A stretch of DNA of 10,236 bases from JBFXEO01 sp050180015. Its GTDB lineage: Bacteria; Bacteroidota; Bacteroidia; Bacteroidales; Tenuifilaceae. The stretch is from the NCBI GenBank assembly GCA_050180015.1, contig JBFXEO010000097.1:1-10236 (forward strand), read 5' to 3'. The translations under genes were made by a program, and so were the position numbers. Positions 1 to 6,395 of this stretch are shown here, one piece after another; positions within the stretch are counted from its first letter, which is position 1; the number at the start of each line of letters is the position of its first letter. The notes beneath the pieces were generated by a model. That model was not told where the DNA came from and did not search any database. It saw only the letters and a list, made by a program, of their open reading frames with translations.

Positions 1-658
1 TCTGGTTGTCCTGAATTATACCCAACATCTCGTACTCTGCCTGATCCTCGAATGCTTCGTCCACGCTAGCCTCAATTAAAAGCGTAGTACCAACGGCCGT
101 TATATTCACGCTATCGCCTGTTACCGGTAACCCCGGATCATATTTCATCAGTACCATGTACTCGTTATACCGGGTAAAATGCGTATCTACCACGGCAAAC
201 ATGTTATTATCCGTTGTAAATGAGGCCGATATTTTGAAATAGGTGTCGAAGCGTTGCCTCAAATCGGTATATTTATCCGATTCTCTTGCTGATGTGTATA
301 TATCGCGGAAATACTGAATTTTTGCATTCGAAAAAAGTAACGCGTTGGTTTTGGCCCGGAGAATAGCCATTTCTTTTGCCTTGGAAATTTCCATATCCGG
401 ATCGGAAATTCCTATTGCATATACCGCAGCACCGGAAGCCGGCCGCGTAAAAAACCAGCTGGGCAAGGTGTCGGGAAGGTAACTCAAATTTTGAACATTC
501 CTAAACTTATTAACCTTCTTGGCGGTATTGTTTACTGTGGTTTCTCCTTCAAAAATCCTGTTAAAATTCTGGCGATTTTGAGATATTAGTGAACTCTGCA
601 CCGCTATAAAGCCCATAAAAAACAACACCCTAAGAATTGTTGCGCTAAATTTAAACAT
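1..658 (-). CDS. LPP20-like exported protein, C-terminus beyond window
   Basis: An uninterrupted minus-strand frame begins at the ATG at 658-656 and runs off the window edge after 219 codons. The first ~27 residues look like a signal peptide: basic MFKF, a hydrophobic stretch from about residue 9 to 24, then SLISQN. There is no lipobox cysteine, so secretion by signal peptidase I into the periplasm is more likely than lipid anchoring. Residues ~67-110 (PSWFFTRPASG, VYAIGISDPD, then an Ala/Lys-rich helix AKEMAILRAKTNALL) resemble the LPP20 family: a Trp near the domain start, a Y-A-I-G strand and a helix rich in Ala. Molecular roles of this family are poorly known; some members are surface or outer-membrane-associated lipoproteins. 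The gene is divergent from rmuC, with 208 bases between them. The family call is by motif memory only and the function is unknown. Confidence 0.75.
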   Translation of the reverse strand, partial: MFKFSATILRVLFFMGFIAVQSSLISQNRQNFNRIFEGETTVNNTAKKVNKFRNVQNLSYLPDTLPSWFFTRPASGAAVYAIGISDPDMEISKAKEMAILRAKTNALLFSNAKIQYFRDIYTSARESDKYTDLRQRFDTYFKISASFTTDNNMFAVVDTHFTRYNEYMVLMKYDPGLPVTGDSVNITAVGTTLLIEASVDEAFEDQAEYEMLGIIQDNQ

Positions 659-813
659 GCCACTTTTTTGTTTTAAAGATATGGAAATAAGCCCAACGGG
701 CATTAAATGGTGCGTAACAATTTTTATGTATATCTCCTTATAGTTTACGAATAGTTGGTTGATGTTGATAACCGGTACAACCGCTACGATTATTACGCCT
801 AATTTCATAATTA

Positions 814-846
814 TTTATATCTAGTGCGCAATAAGTAATATTTTTG
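814..846 (+). promoter_or_regulatory. Probable rmuC promoter (Bacteroidota type)
   Basis: TATTTTTG at 839-846 fits the -7 consensus TAnnTTTG. A TTTA at 814-817, 21 bases upstream, is one mismatch from the -33 TTTG. Transcription would start near 853, giving a leader of about 14 bases before the rmuC ATG. The -33 box is imperfect, so this is a moderate call. Confidence 0.45.
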
Positions 847-866
847 TCATAAAATAACTTCCTGCA

Positions 867-2327
867 ATGAATGTAATATACATACTTATTGGCTTGCTAC
901 TTGGACTTTTTTTTACGTGGATGTATTTTAAGGCCAAGTTTAGTGGTTTTGAAAAGTACAAATCGCAAAATGAGGAACTGAATGCTGCCATTAATAACCT
1001 TAACACGGAGCTAAGCCTTGAACGTGACAGGCTAAAACGTGGCGAAGCGCAAATACAGCAGCTGTTGGTTGATACAGCAAAGAAAGAGGAAGAAAGAGTT
1101 AGCATTGTATCACAACTATCGGCATTTCAAGCTCGCTTACAGGCTAACAACGAGCAACTTGAGCAGCTAAAAGCAGAACGGGAACTAGTAAAAACCGATT
1201 TAAGCAAACAGGTTGAGCTGCTGAACCAAGCGCGAATACGGGCAGTTGAACTGGAAAAAGAAAACAAGTACCTTCAGGAATCGTTACAAAAGCAACGTAA
1301 AGATTTAGAAGCAATCGGAGACCAATTCTCAAAGGAGTTTCGCTTACTTGCCGACCAAATTCTGGAAGACAAATCGCAACGATTTGCTAAAATGAACCAG
1401 GAAAACCTTGATCGGCTGCTCAAACCCCTCGATGATAACATTAAACAGTTCCAGAAACAGGTACAGGAAACCTACGAAAAAGAAAGTCGTGAACGGTTTT
1501 CGCTGGGAGAAAAAGTAAAAGAACTGAGTGAGTTAAACCAGACTATAAGCCGGGAAGCCAAAAACCTCACCGAAGCACTCAAAGGGCAGGTAAAAACACA
1601 GGGAAATTGGGGTGAAATGATACTTGAGTCAATCCTCGATCGGTCCGGACTGGTAAAGGGCCGCGAATATACCACCCAGGAATCGCTCAAAGACGAAGAG
1701 GGCAGGCGTTTCCAACCCGATGTTATAATATCGTACCCCGATAAGCGAAAAGTGGTAATAGACTCAAAGGTTTCGTTAAATGCTTATGAACGTTACTACT
1801 CTGCATCAAATGTCGAAGAGCAAAAAAAGGCCGTTGACGATCTTTTGCGGTCGCTCCGAAATCATATTGACGGACTTTCGGCAAAAAGCTACTCTGACCT
1901 CGTTGATTCGTTAGACTTTGTGATGATGTTTGTACCCATTGAACCAGCTTTTATGCTTGCCATGGAAGCCGATCAGGGAATCTGGAATTACGCTTACGAC
2001 CGCAGGGTTCTACTTATTAGCCCAACCAACCTAATAGCAGCGCTAAAGCTGATCTACGACCTATGGCAACGTGAATACCGCAACAGAAACGCCCTTGAGA
2101 TTGCCGAGCGGGGCGGACAACTTTACGATAAGTTTGCTAATTTCCTCGATAACTTCAAAATAATTGGAGAAAATATTGCCCGCGCCCAAAAATCTTATGA
2201 ATCGGCCTTGGGCCAACTAAAAGATGGCCGGGGAAATTTAATTTCTCAGGCACAGCAACTCAAGGAGCTTGGTGCTAAGGCAAAAAAAAATATCCCCGAC
2301 TCTATGAACAACAAGACTGACGAATGA
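867..2327 (+). CDS. rmuC: DNA recombination protein RmuC
   Basis: RmuC-family protein of 486 residues, the usual size. Residues 1-20 form an N-terminal membrane anchor (MNVIYILIGLLLGLFFTWMY). Residues ~28-235 are charged, Gln/Glu/Lys-rich and predicted coiled coil. The conserved RmuC domain follows at ~240-470, with GNWGEMILESIL (246-257), GLVKGREY (261-268), PDVIISYPDKRKVVIDSKVS (284-303) and the conserved Trp-containing LIYDLWQREYRNRNA (395-409). Within it, D285 and D299-S-K301 fit a PD-(D/E)xK nuclease-like core. In E. coli, loss of RmuC raises recombination at inverted repeats, and the protein is thought to limit DNA rearrangements. The start is the ATG at 867, directly before the membrane helix; no Shine-Dalgarno is seen. 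The gene ends in tandem stops TGA-TAA. It stands alone, divergent from the LPP20-like gene and convergent with the sigma factor gene. The family is certain; the biochemical activity is less so. Confidence 0.95.
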   Translation: MNVIYILIGLLLGLFFTWMYFKAKFSGFEKYKSQNEELNAAINNLNTELSLERDRLKRGEAQIQQLLVDTAKKEEERVSIVSQLSAFQARLQANNEQLEQLKAERELVKTDLSKQVELLNQARIRAVELEKENKYLQESLQKQRKDLEAIGDQFSKEFRLLADQILEDKSQRFAKMNQENLDRLLKPLDDNIKQFQKQVQETYEKESRERFSLGEKVKELSELNQTISREAKNLTEALKGQVKTQGNWGEMILESILDRSGLVKGREYTTQESLKDEEGRRFQPDVIISYPDKRKVVIDSKVSLNAYERYYSASNVEEQKKAVDDLLRSLRNHIDGLSAKSYSDLVDSLDFVMMFVPIEPAFMLAMEADQGIWNYAYDRRVLLISPTNLIAALKLIYDLWQREYRNRNALEIAERGGQLYDKFANFLDNFKIIGENIARAQKSYESALGQLKDGRGNLISQAQQLKELGAKAKKNIPDSMNNKTDE

Positions 2328-2481
2328 TAACCCGCTGTCTGCTTCAAATACCGACATCTGATTGACTGATATTTCACCATCCTACAACGAAGCCGGTAAC
2401 GCTGTGATTGAAGGTTCATTGACGCGGAATACAAATTTTAAATGCATACTATGATTTTGTCTTACGGAAGGCAAGCGCAAT

Positions 2482-2517
2482 GAAAAAACTAAAAATGCCG
2501 GATGGTTCTCCGGCATT
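2482..2517 (-). terminator. Rho-independent terminator of the ECF sigma gene
   Basis: A perfect 9-bp stem (AATGCCGGA at 2494-2502 pairing with TCCGGCATT at 2509-2517, 6-base loop) lies 20 bases beyond the sigma-factor stop. On the minus strand it is followed by a T-rich run complementary to 2482-2493. On the plus strand no T-run follows, so it does not look like a terminator for rmuC. Confidence 0.85.
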
Positions 2518-2537
2518 CAGCTGTAAATATTCCCTCG

Positions 2538-3035
2538 CTATTCGTAATCTTTTAGCGCATTCATCAACTTTTGGCGCGAAAAGAATATTCGGCTCTTTAC
2601 AGTACCTATCTTCAAGTTTAGCTTATCCGCTATCTCCTTGTACTTATATCCCGATGTGTGCATCTGGAAAGGTAGCCTAAAATCATCATCCAAAGAATCT
2701 ATCTTTTTGCTTATTTCGCTATGCGAGTACATCGAATCGGGGCCGTAATTTTCAAACCTACTGTTAATCATAAACTGATTATCGCTAGAATCGAAAGTAG
2801 TATTCTGCTTTACCGCCTTTCGGTAGTTGTTTATGAAGGTATTTTTCATAATGGTGAAAGTCCAGGCCTTTATGTTGGTGTTATCCTCAAACTTATCCTT
2901 ATAGGTAAGCGCCTTTAGGTATGTTTCCTGCAGTAAATCCCTTGCATCCTCATGGTTTGCTGTTAAACTGTAAGCAAATCGTTCTAGGTTTGGCTCAAGT
3001 TCTACCAGCGCGGTGTTAAATTCATGCTGTGACAT
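2538..3035 (-). CDS. ECF-type RNA polymerase sigma factor
   Basis: A 165-residue protein with the two-domain layout of group 4 (extracytoplasmic function) sigma factors. Region 2 spans ~10-75: EPNLERFAYSLTANHEDARD and LLQETYLKAL contact core polymerase, and AWTFTIMKNTFINNYRK (57-73) recognises the -10 element. A short Ser/Asn-rich linker (~76-115) follows, then region 4 at ~116-162 with the helix-turn-helix YKEIADKLNLKIGTVKSRIF (132-151). No membrane segment or C-terminal extension is seen, and no anti-sigma gene is adjacent. The gene sits immediately downstream of a cobalamin-binding MerR regulator, an arrangement that resembles light-regulated ECF systems (LitR/LitS in Streptomyces; CarQ is the ECF factor of the Myxococcus carotenoid system). 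It has its own promoter with an internal palindrome and its own terminator. The target genes are not in the window. The family is certain; light control is inference. Confidence 0.95.
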   Translation of the reverse strand: MSQHEFNTALVELEPNLERFAYSLTANHEDARDLLQETYLKALTYKDKFEDNTNIKAWTFTIMKNTFINNYRKAVKQNTTFDSSDNQFMINSRFENYGPDSMYSHSEISKKIDSLDDDFRLPFQMHTSGYKYKEIADKLNLKIGTVKSRIFFSRQKLMNALKDYE

Positions 3036-3052
3036 ATATTTATGTTTTTTGG

Positions 3053-3101
3053 TTAGACTGCATCTAAAATGATAGCAACAAATTTAGATTTAGTCTAAAT
3101 T
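3053..3101. promoter_or_regulatory. Candidate operator: repeated ATTTAG/CTAAAT half-sites at the sigma gene promoter
   Basis: ATTTAG occurs twice in direct repeat (3082-3087 and 3088-3093) and is followed after one base by its inverse CTAAAT (3095-3100). This gives a 13-base palindrome, ATTTAGTCTAAAT (3088-3100), nested in a wider inverted repeat (AATTTAG 3081-3087, CTAAATT 3095-3101). The palindrome fills much of the spacer between the -7 and -33 boxes, and the wider repeat overlaps the -7 box. A related pair, TTAGA (3053-3057) and TCTAA (3063-3067), lies in the leader. MerR-family proteins bind inverted repeats at promoters, so the neighbouring regulator is the natural candidate. The repeats are seen directly; the binding is inferred. 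Confidence 0.45.
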
Positions 3102-3110
3102 AAAAACAAA
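3079..3110 (-). promoter_or_regulatory. Promoter of the ECF sigma gene
   Basis: On the minus strand TTTG (3110-3107) is followed after exactly 20 bases by TAAATTTG (3086-3079). This is a full match to the Bacteroidota housekeeping promoter TTTG-N19..21-TAnnTTTG. Transcription would begin near 3072, leaving about 37 bases of leader before the ATG at 3035. A strong housekeeping-type promoter is consistent with control by a repressor. Confidence 0.7.
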
Positions 3111-3208
3111 TTGACATCCTCCGAACCCGATGCTTTTTATGCTAATTCTAAATAGTTTATCCGGAAAAATGCTATAAATTCAGGATGTTCTGCCCGCTTG
3201 TATAAATT

Positions 3209-3243
3209 TCATATAAATAAAATATCCCGCTTGAGGCGGGATA
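3209..3243 (-). terminator. Rho-independent terminator of the MerR/B12 regulator gene
   Basis: A perfect 8-bp stem (TATCCCGC at 3223-3230 and GCGGGATA at 3236-3243, 5-base loop) lies 27 bases past the stop codon. On the minus strand a T-rich run complementary to 3209-3222 follows it. It separates the regulator transcript from the sigma gene and so supports an independent promoter for the latter. Confidence 0.8.
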
Positions 3244-3270
3244 CTTATGCTATAATTCGATACGATTTTT

Positions 3271-4158
3271 TCAATGAACCATGGTTGGATCCAGCTTTGC
3301 AAAAGTTTTGATTAAATCCTGAGCCGATGCAACAAAGTTAACCTTGCTAGGCACGGTCTCAGAAAAAGCGTGTCCCGTGGCAATAATTTCAACATCCGGT
3401 AACTCCTGACTGAAATCCTCCAGCACCTCGCTGGGTTCGGCGCTTACCAACGAGTAGAACGATGTAAAAACCATTTTGCACTTTAGCTCTTTGGTGATTT
3501 TAATTACATCGGCCAAAGGGGTCGATTGTCCCAAATAAATAGTCCTGTAACCAGCATTTTTAGCCACGTAGGCAAAGTAAAGCAAACCTATCTCGTGGTA
3601 CTCTCCCTCGGGAAGGAAAAATACTATGGGTGTAGATTTTCCCACGTCGGGTTTTGAGCTATTCCTGTATATAATGCCAATTTGATTACGAATAACGTTA
3701 CTGGCAAAGTGCTCGTGCGCGGTAGAAATTGCGCCAGTTTGCCAGAGATCACCCAATCGTCTGAGGAATGGTAGCACCAGGGATTCAAAAGCATACTCAT
3801 TCCCATGCTTAGTGGCACTCTCGGTAACTGGCTGAACAATGCCGGGTTCATCAAACTCCAGGGTTGCCGAAACAAGCGGTTCTATATTGTTGTTACCCAG
3901 CTTATAATCGGTTACAAACTTTGCCGCCAATTCAGAAATATCTTCAAGGGACAGGTTCGCCAGCTTGCTAATTCGGAATCCCCTTTTCAGGAGTAAGGAA
4001 ATGTTGATAATGAACCTTACATCGTCATCGTTATACCTACGGATGTTGGTATCGGTTCTCTGTGGCGAAAAAATCCTGTACCTTTTCTCCCACATTCTAA
4101 TAGTTGCCGCCTTAATTCCAGACAGTAACTCCATCTGCTTTATAGTGTACTGAGCCAT
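3271..4158 (-). CDS. MerR-family regulator with cobalamin-binding domain (CarH/LitR-like)
   Basis: A 295-residue two-part regulator. Residues 1-70 are a MerR winged helix: YTIKQMELLSGIKAATIRMWEKRYRIFSPQRT is the HTH and wing, followed by RRYNDDDVRFI. Residues ~95-170 match the helical B12-binding cap, with W139 and E149-H150 in W-x9-EH. In Thermus CarH, W131, E141 and H142 stand in the same spacing over the upper face of adenosylcobalamin and are needed for light sensing. Residues ~176-290 form the Rossmann-like cobalamin domain, with E186-Y-H188-E-I-G191 as the ExHxxG loop that supplies the lower axial histidine. In CarH, the dark tetramer with adenosylcobalamin represses and light breaks it apart. 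The protein is cytoplasmic, with no membrane segment. The start is the ATG at 4158, just before the canonical MerR opening. It lies 77 bases after the O-methyltransferase gene, with no terminator seen between, and just upstream of the sigma gene. Family confidence is high; photoreception is inferred from the motifs. Confidence 0.93.
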   Translation of the reverse strand: MAQYTIKQMELLSGIKAATIRMWEKRYRIFSPQRTDTNIRRYNDDDVRFIINISLLLKRGFRISKLANLSLEDISELAAKFVTDYKLGNNNIEPLVSATLEFDEPGIVQPVTESATKHGNEYAFESLVLPFLRRLGDLWQTGAISTAHEHFASNVIRNQIGIIYRNSSKPDVGKSTPIVFFLPEGEYHEIGLLYFAYVAKNAGYRTIYLGQSTPLADVIKITKELKCKMVFTSFYSLVSAEPSEVLEDFSQELPDVEIIATGHAFSETVPSKVNFVASAQDLIKTFAKLDPTMVH

Positions 4159-4235
4159 AGAATTTTGTGTTTCAAAAGTTATTCTAAACAGTATAACGGA
4201 TTAATTTTGAAAAGGTTTAACGTGCATCTATGGGG

Positions 4236-4874
4236 TTACGGTTTAAAAATAAACATAAGTCCATCGCGAAAGGGGAGCAAAATATTTCGGACACGATTAT
4301 CGTTTTGCACAATATTATTGAATTCTAGAATGGATTTGGTATGAACATCTGTTGAATTTTTATCGAAAACTTTCCCGCCCCAGAGCACATTATCCGCAAT
4401 GATAAAGCCCCCATTTTTGACCAACGGAAAAACAAGCCGATAATACTCTGGATACTGACGTTTATCTCCATCGATGAATACTAAGTCATAGGAATCCCTC
4501 AATTTTGGGATGATTTGATTAGCGTCGCCAAAGTGTAGATTAACCCTACCCTGAACCCCAGCCTTTTCAAGGAATTCGTCAATAGTATCCGCCAATTCGT
4601 CATTGATTTCAATGCTATCTATCACAGCGTGATCTGAAATGGCTTTTGCCATACATATTGTCGAAAATCCGGTAAAAGTTCCTATCTCCAAAATTCTATC
4701 GGGTTTAAGCATCCTGCAAATAAATTCCAGCAGCTGGCCCTGCATTGGGCCGCTAATCATTCTCGGATTGTAGGTTGTTAAATGAGTCCTACGGGTTAAT
4801 TCCTCCAAAACAGTATCTAGGGGCGACGCGTGATCCAGAAGGTACTGCTCTGAATTATTATCGATTCTGGCCAT
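4236..4874 (-). CDS. Class I SAM-dependent O-methyltransferase (Methyltransf_3 family)
   Basis: A 212-residue protein, the size of bacterial caffeoyl-CoA/catechol-type O-methyltransferases. The SAM-binding motif I is LEIGTFTGFST (62-72), with the acidic end of strand 2 in SIEIND (87-92). FGDANQ (115-120) fits the adenine-binding region. FIDGDKRQYPEYY (133-145) and ADNVLWGG (160-167) carry D135, D161 and N162, the usual divalent-metal ligands of this family. The same family includes TrmR (YrrM), which methylates 5-hydroxyuridine at tRNA position 34, so tRNA modification is as plausible as a small-molecule substrate; the sequence does not settle this. The protein has no signal peptide and is cytosolic. 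The ATG at 4874 lies 2 bases after the stop of the upstream M16 protease, indicating one transcript and probable translational coupling. Confidence 0.92.
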   Translation of the reverse strand: MARIDNNSEQYLLDHASPLDTVLEELTRRTHLTTYNPRMISGPMQGQLLEFICRMLKPDRILEIGTFTGFSTICMAKAISDHAVIDSIEINDELADTIDEFLEKAGVQGRVNLHFGDANQIIPKLRDSYDLVFIDGDKRQYPEYYRLVFPLVKNGGFIIADNVLWGGKVFDKNSTDVHTKSILEFNNIVQNDNRVRNILLPFRDGLMFIFKP

Positions 4875-4876
4875 AC

Positions 4877-6097
4877 CTATGTATATATTAATGTGGATAG
4901 CAAGGTTGGTTCAAGTATTTCGTTGGCAACTTCCAAGATATCGGAGGAGGAAATGTTTTCAATTTGATTGAAGATAGTGGTTAAATCATCGGGGGCCGCA
5001 TAAACCAAGTAACTTTTACCCGCCGATAGCATGAGGTTTTCATTGCTCTCCGCCATTATGGCCATTTGCCCTATGAGCTGACGCTTGGCCTTAAATAGCT
5101 GCATAACCCCCAGGCGTTGCTCACGGGCCCGGGCCAATTCCCGGAGTGTAATTCTATAGGCTTTCTCAAAGTTATTTTTATCGGTTCCAAAGTAAACCGT
5201 GAAAAGGCCCGTATCGGTGTATGGCGTGTACATTGATTCGATGTTGTAAGCATATCCATACTTTTCCCTTAATGCCAGGTTTAATCTTGAATTTGATCCC
5301 GGTCCCCCGAGAATGTTATTCAAAAGGTGCATTGCTATACGCTTAGAATTTTGTAAATCGTATGCAACTGTGCCAACTATGCAATGGGTCTGGTAGGTTG
5401 ACTTGTTTACACTTTTTGATTTTGGATGATAATATCCTATTGGGACACGCTGATTTTTACGGTAGCTGGCTGCAACCCAACCCAAATTCCGATCGGCTAA
5501 CTTTTTCACCCGGCTAAAGGGGATATCGCCAACGGAGCAAAAAATTATTTGATCGGTGCTGTAATTCCGGCCTACAAACTGAATAATTTTTTTTCGGTTG
5601 AATTTTTTTATGAGGCTTTTAGTCCCCAGTATATTCCGGCCAAAGGGGTGTCCCCCGTAAATCAACTCTTCAAAATCGTCGAAAATTAACTCCGATGGAT
5701 TATCGCGGTACGAATTTATTTCATCAATAATCACGTCCTTTTCCTTTCCCAGCTCTTTTTCGGGAAATGTTGAACGGAAAACGATGTCGGAAAGTAACTC
5801 CATGGCCCTGGCATAATCGGTCTTAAGAAATGTGGCGTGAACCACGGTTTCCTCCTTGGCTGTATAAGCATTAAGCTCGCCCCCAACATCCTCCAACCGG
5901 CTCATTATATGGTAAGCGCGTCGTTTTTTAGTCCCCTTAAATATTACATGCTCAATAAAATGGGCAATTCCATGTTCGTTGTCTAATTCATCGCGTGTTC
6001 CGGCGTTAATCATAATACAGCAGTATGCAACCGGAGAGCTTACCCGTTTATGGGCAACCCGTATTCCGTTATGCAATGTGTGAAGTTCAAATTCCAT
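4877..6097 (-). CDS. M16 family zinc metallopeptidase (processing-peptidase-like)
   Basis: A 406-residue protein of the short, two-domain M16B type related to mitochondrial processing peptidase beta. Counted from the ATG at 6097, the inverted zinc motif HFIEH puts H46 and H50 as zinc ligands and E49 as general base. The third ligand is E126 in VIIDEINSYRDNP, 75 residues after H50, as expected for the family. GGPGSNSRLNLALREKYGYA (264-283) in the second half is the conserved R/Y substrate-binding region. The active-site half and the C-terminal half are thus both present and intact. No signal peptide is visible, suggesting a cytosolic enzyme; the substrate is unknown. A TTG one codon upstream (6100) could also start translation, but the ATG is preferred. 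It is the first gene of a pair with the O-methyltransferase. Confidence 0.93.
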   Translation of the reverse strand: MEFELHTLHNGIRVAHKRVSSPVAYCCIMINAGTRDELDNEHGIAHFIEHVIFKGTKKRRAYHIMSRLEDVGGELNAYTAKEETVVHATFLKTDYARAMELLSDIVFRSTFPEKELGKEKDVIIDEINSYRDNPSELIFDDFEELIYGGHPFGRNILGTKSLIKKFNRKKIIQFVGRNYSTDQIIFCSVGDIPFSRVKKLADRNLGWVAASYRKNQRVPIGYYHPKSKSVNKSTYQTHCIVGTVAYDLQNSKRIAMHLLNNILGGPGSNSRLNLALREKYGYAYNIESMYTPYTDTGLFTVYFGTDKNNFEKAYRITLRELARAREQRLGVMQLFKAKRQLIGQMAIMAESNENLMLSAGKSYLVYAAPDDLTTIFNQIENISSSDILEVANEILEPTLLSTLIYT

Positions 6098-6116
6098 CAA
6101 TGAGAAAATTAGGTTG

Positions 6117-6124
6117 CAAAGGTA
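6117..6124 (-). promoter_or_regulatory. Possible -7 box for the M16 protease gene
   Basis: The minus strand reads TACCTTTG (6124-6117), a full TAnnTTTG match 19 bases before the ATG at 6097. No TTTG is found at the expected -33 distance, so the promoter is only half supported. Confidence 0.35.
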
Positions 6125-6225
6125 TAAAATGAGCTAATTGTTTATACTACTATGTCTCCTAAAAAATTCATTCTAAAGCCAATGGGAGTATTCCGAAAAA
6201 AAGTTTCTAATAAGGAAGTCTAGTT

Positions 6226-6256
6226 TTTGGAGTAAAGGAAAAAACACATATATTTG
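6226..6256 (+). promoter_or_regulatory. Promoter of the tRNA-Phe gene
   Basis: TTTG (6226-6229), a 19-base gap and TATATTTG (6249-6256) match the Bacteroidota promoter consensus exactly. The predicted start near 6263 is about 11 bases before the mature tRNA 5' end, leaving a short leader for RNase P to remove. Confidence 0.75.
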
Positions 6257-6273
6257 CACCGCGATTGAGCAAC

Positions 6274-6346
6274 GGTGCCATAGCTCAGTTGGTAGAGCAA
6301 AGGACTGAAAATCCTTGTGTCCGTGGTTCGATTCCACGTGGCACCA
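6274..6346 (+). tRNA. tRNA-Phe (anticodon GAA)
   Basis: A 73-base cloverleaf. The acceptor arms GGTGCCA and TGGCACC pair over all 7 bp, with discriminator A at 6346. The D arm contains GCTCAGTTGGTAGAGC. The anticodon stem AGGAC/ATCCT-type region encloses a CTGAAAA loop with anticodon GAA at 6307-6309. The T arm is CGTGGTTCGATTCCACG. The 3' CCA is not encoded (the next bases are CTC) and must be added by CCA-adding enzyme. It is a single-gene transcription unit, with a matching promoter just upstream and a strong terminator directly after. Confidence 0.97.
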
Positions 6347-6348
6347 CT

Positions 6349-6373
6349 CCCCCGGAATATCCGGGGGTTTTTT
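6349..6373 (+). terminator. Rho-independent terminator of tRNA-Phe
   Basis: CCCCCGGA (6349-6356) pairs with TCCGGGGG (6360-6367) to form a very GC-rich 8-bp stem, followed by six T at 6368-6373. It begins only 3 bases after the tRNA. On the minus strand no T-run follows, so it does not clearly serve the neighbouring lipoprotein gene. Confidence 0.9.
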
Positions 6374-6395
6374 ATTTGCACCTAATATATTAAAT

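Noticed and set aside
690..702. Small inverted repeat GCCC-AAC-GGGC upstream of the LPP20-like gene
   Set aside because: Only 4 bp of stem with no T-run or link to a promoter; within chance expectation.
821..1105. Minus-strand open frame of 94 codons opposite the start of rmuC
   Set aside because: It is antisense to the well-supported rmuC N-terminus, Ser/Leu-rich as expected of a shadow frame, and has no recognisable family or promoter.
2328..2480. Possible short gene or RNA between rmuC and the sigma factor terminator
   Set aside because: Only very short frames, no promoter box on either strand and no stable structure recognised; it appears to be plain spacer between converging genes.
2494..2517. 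The hairpin as a shared, bidirectional terminator for rmuC
   Set aside because: On the plus strand the stem is followed by CAGCTG and no T-run, so only minus-strand termination is supported.
3111..3222. Riboswitch (for example a cobalamin riboswitch) near the B12 regulator
   Set aside because: No B12-box-like motif or multi-stem structure is seen; the stretch is A/T-rich spacer between a terminator and the sigma gene promoter.
6274..6373. tRNA-Phe as an integration (att) site
   Set aside because: No integrase, no repeated tRNA 3' end and no foreign-looking genes occur downstream; the terminator follows at once.
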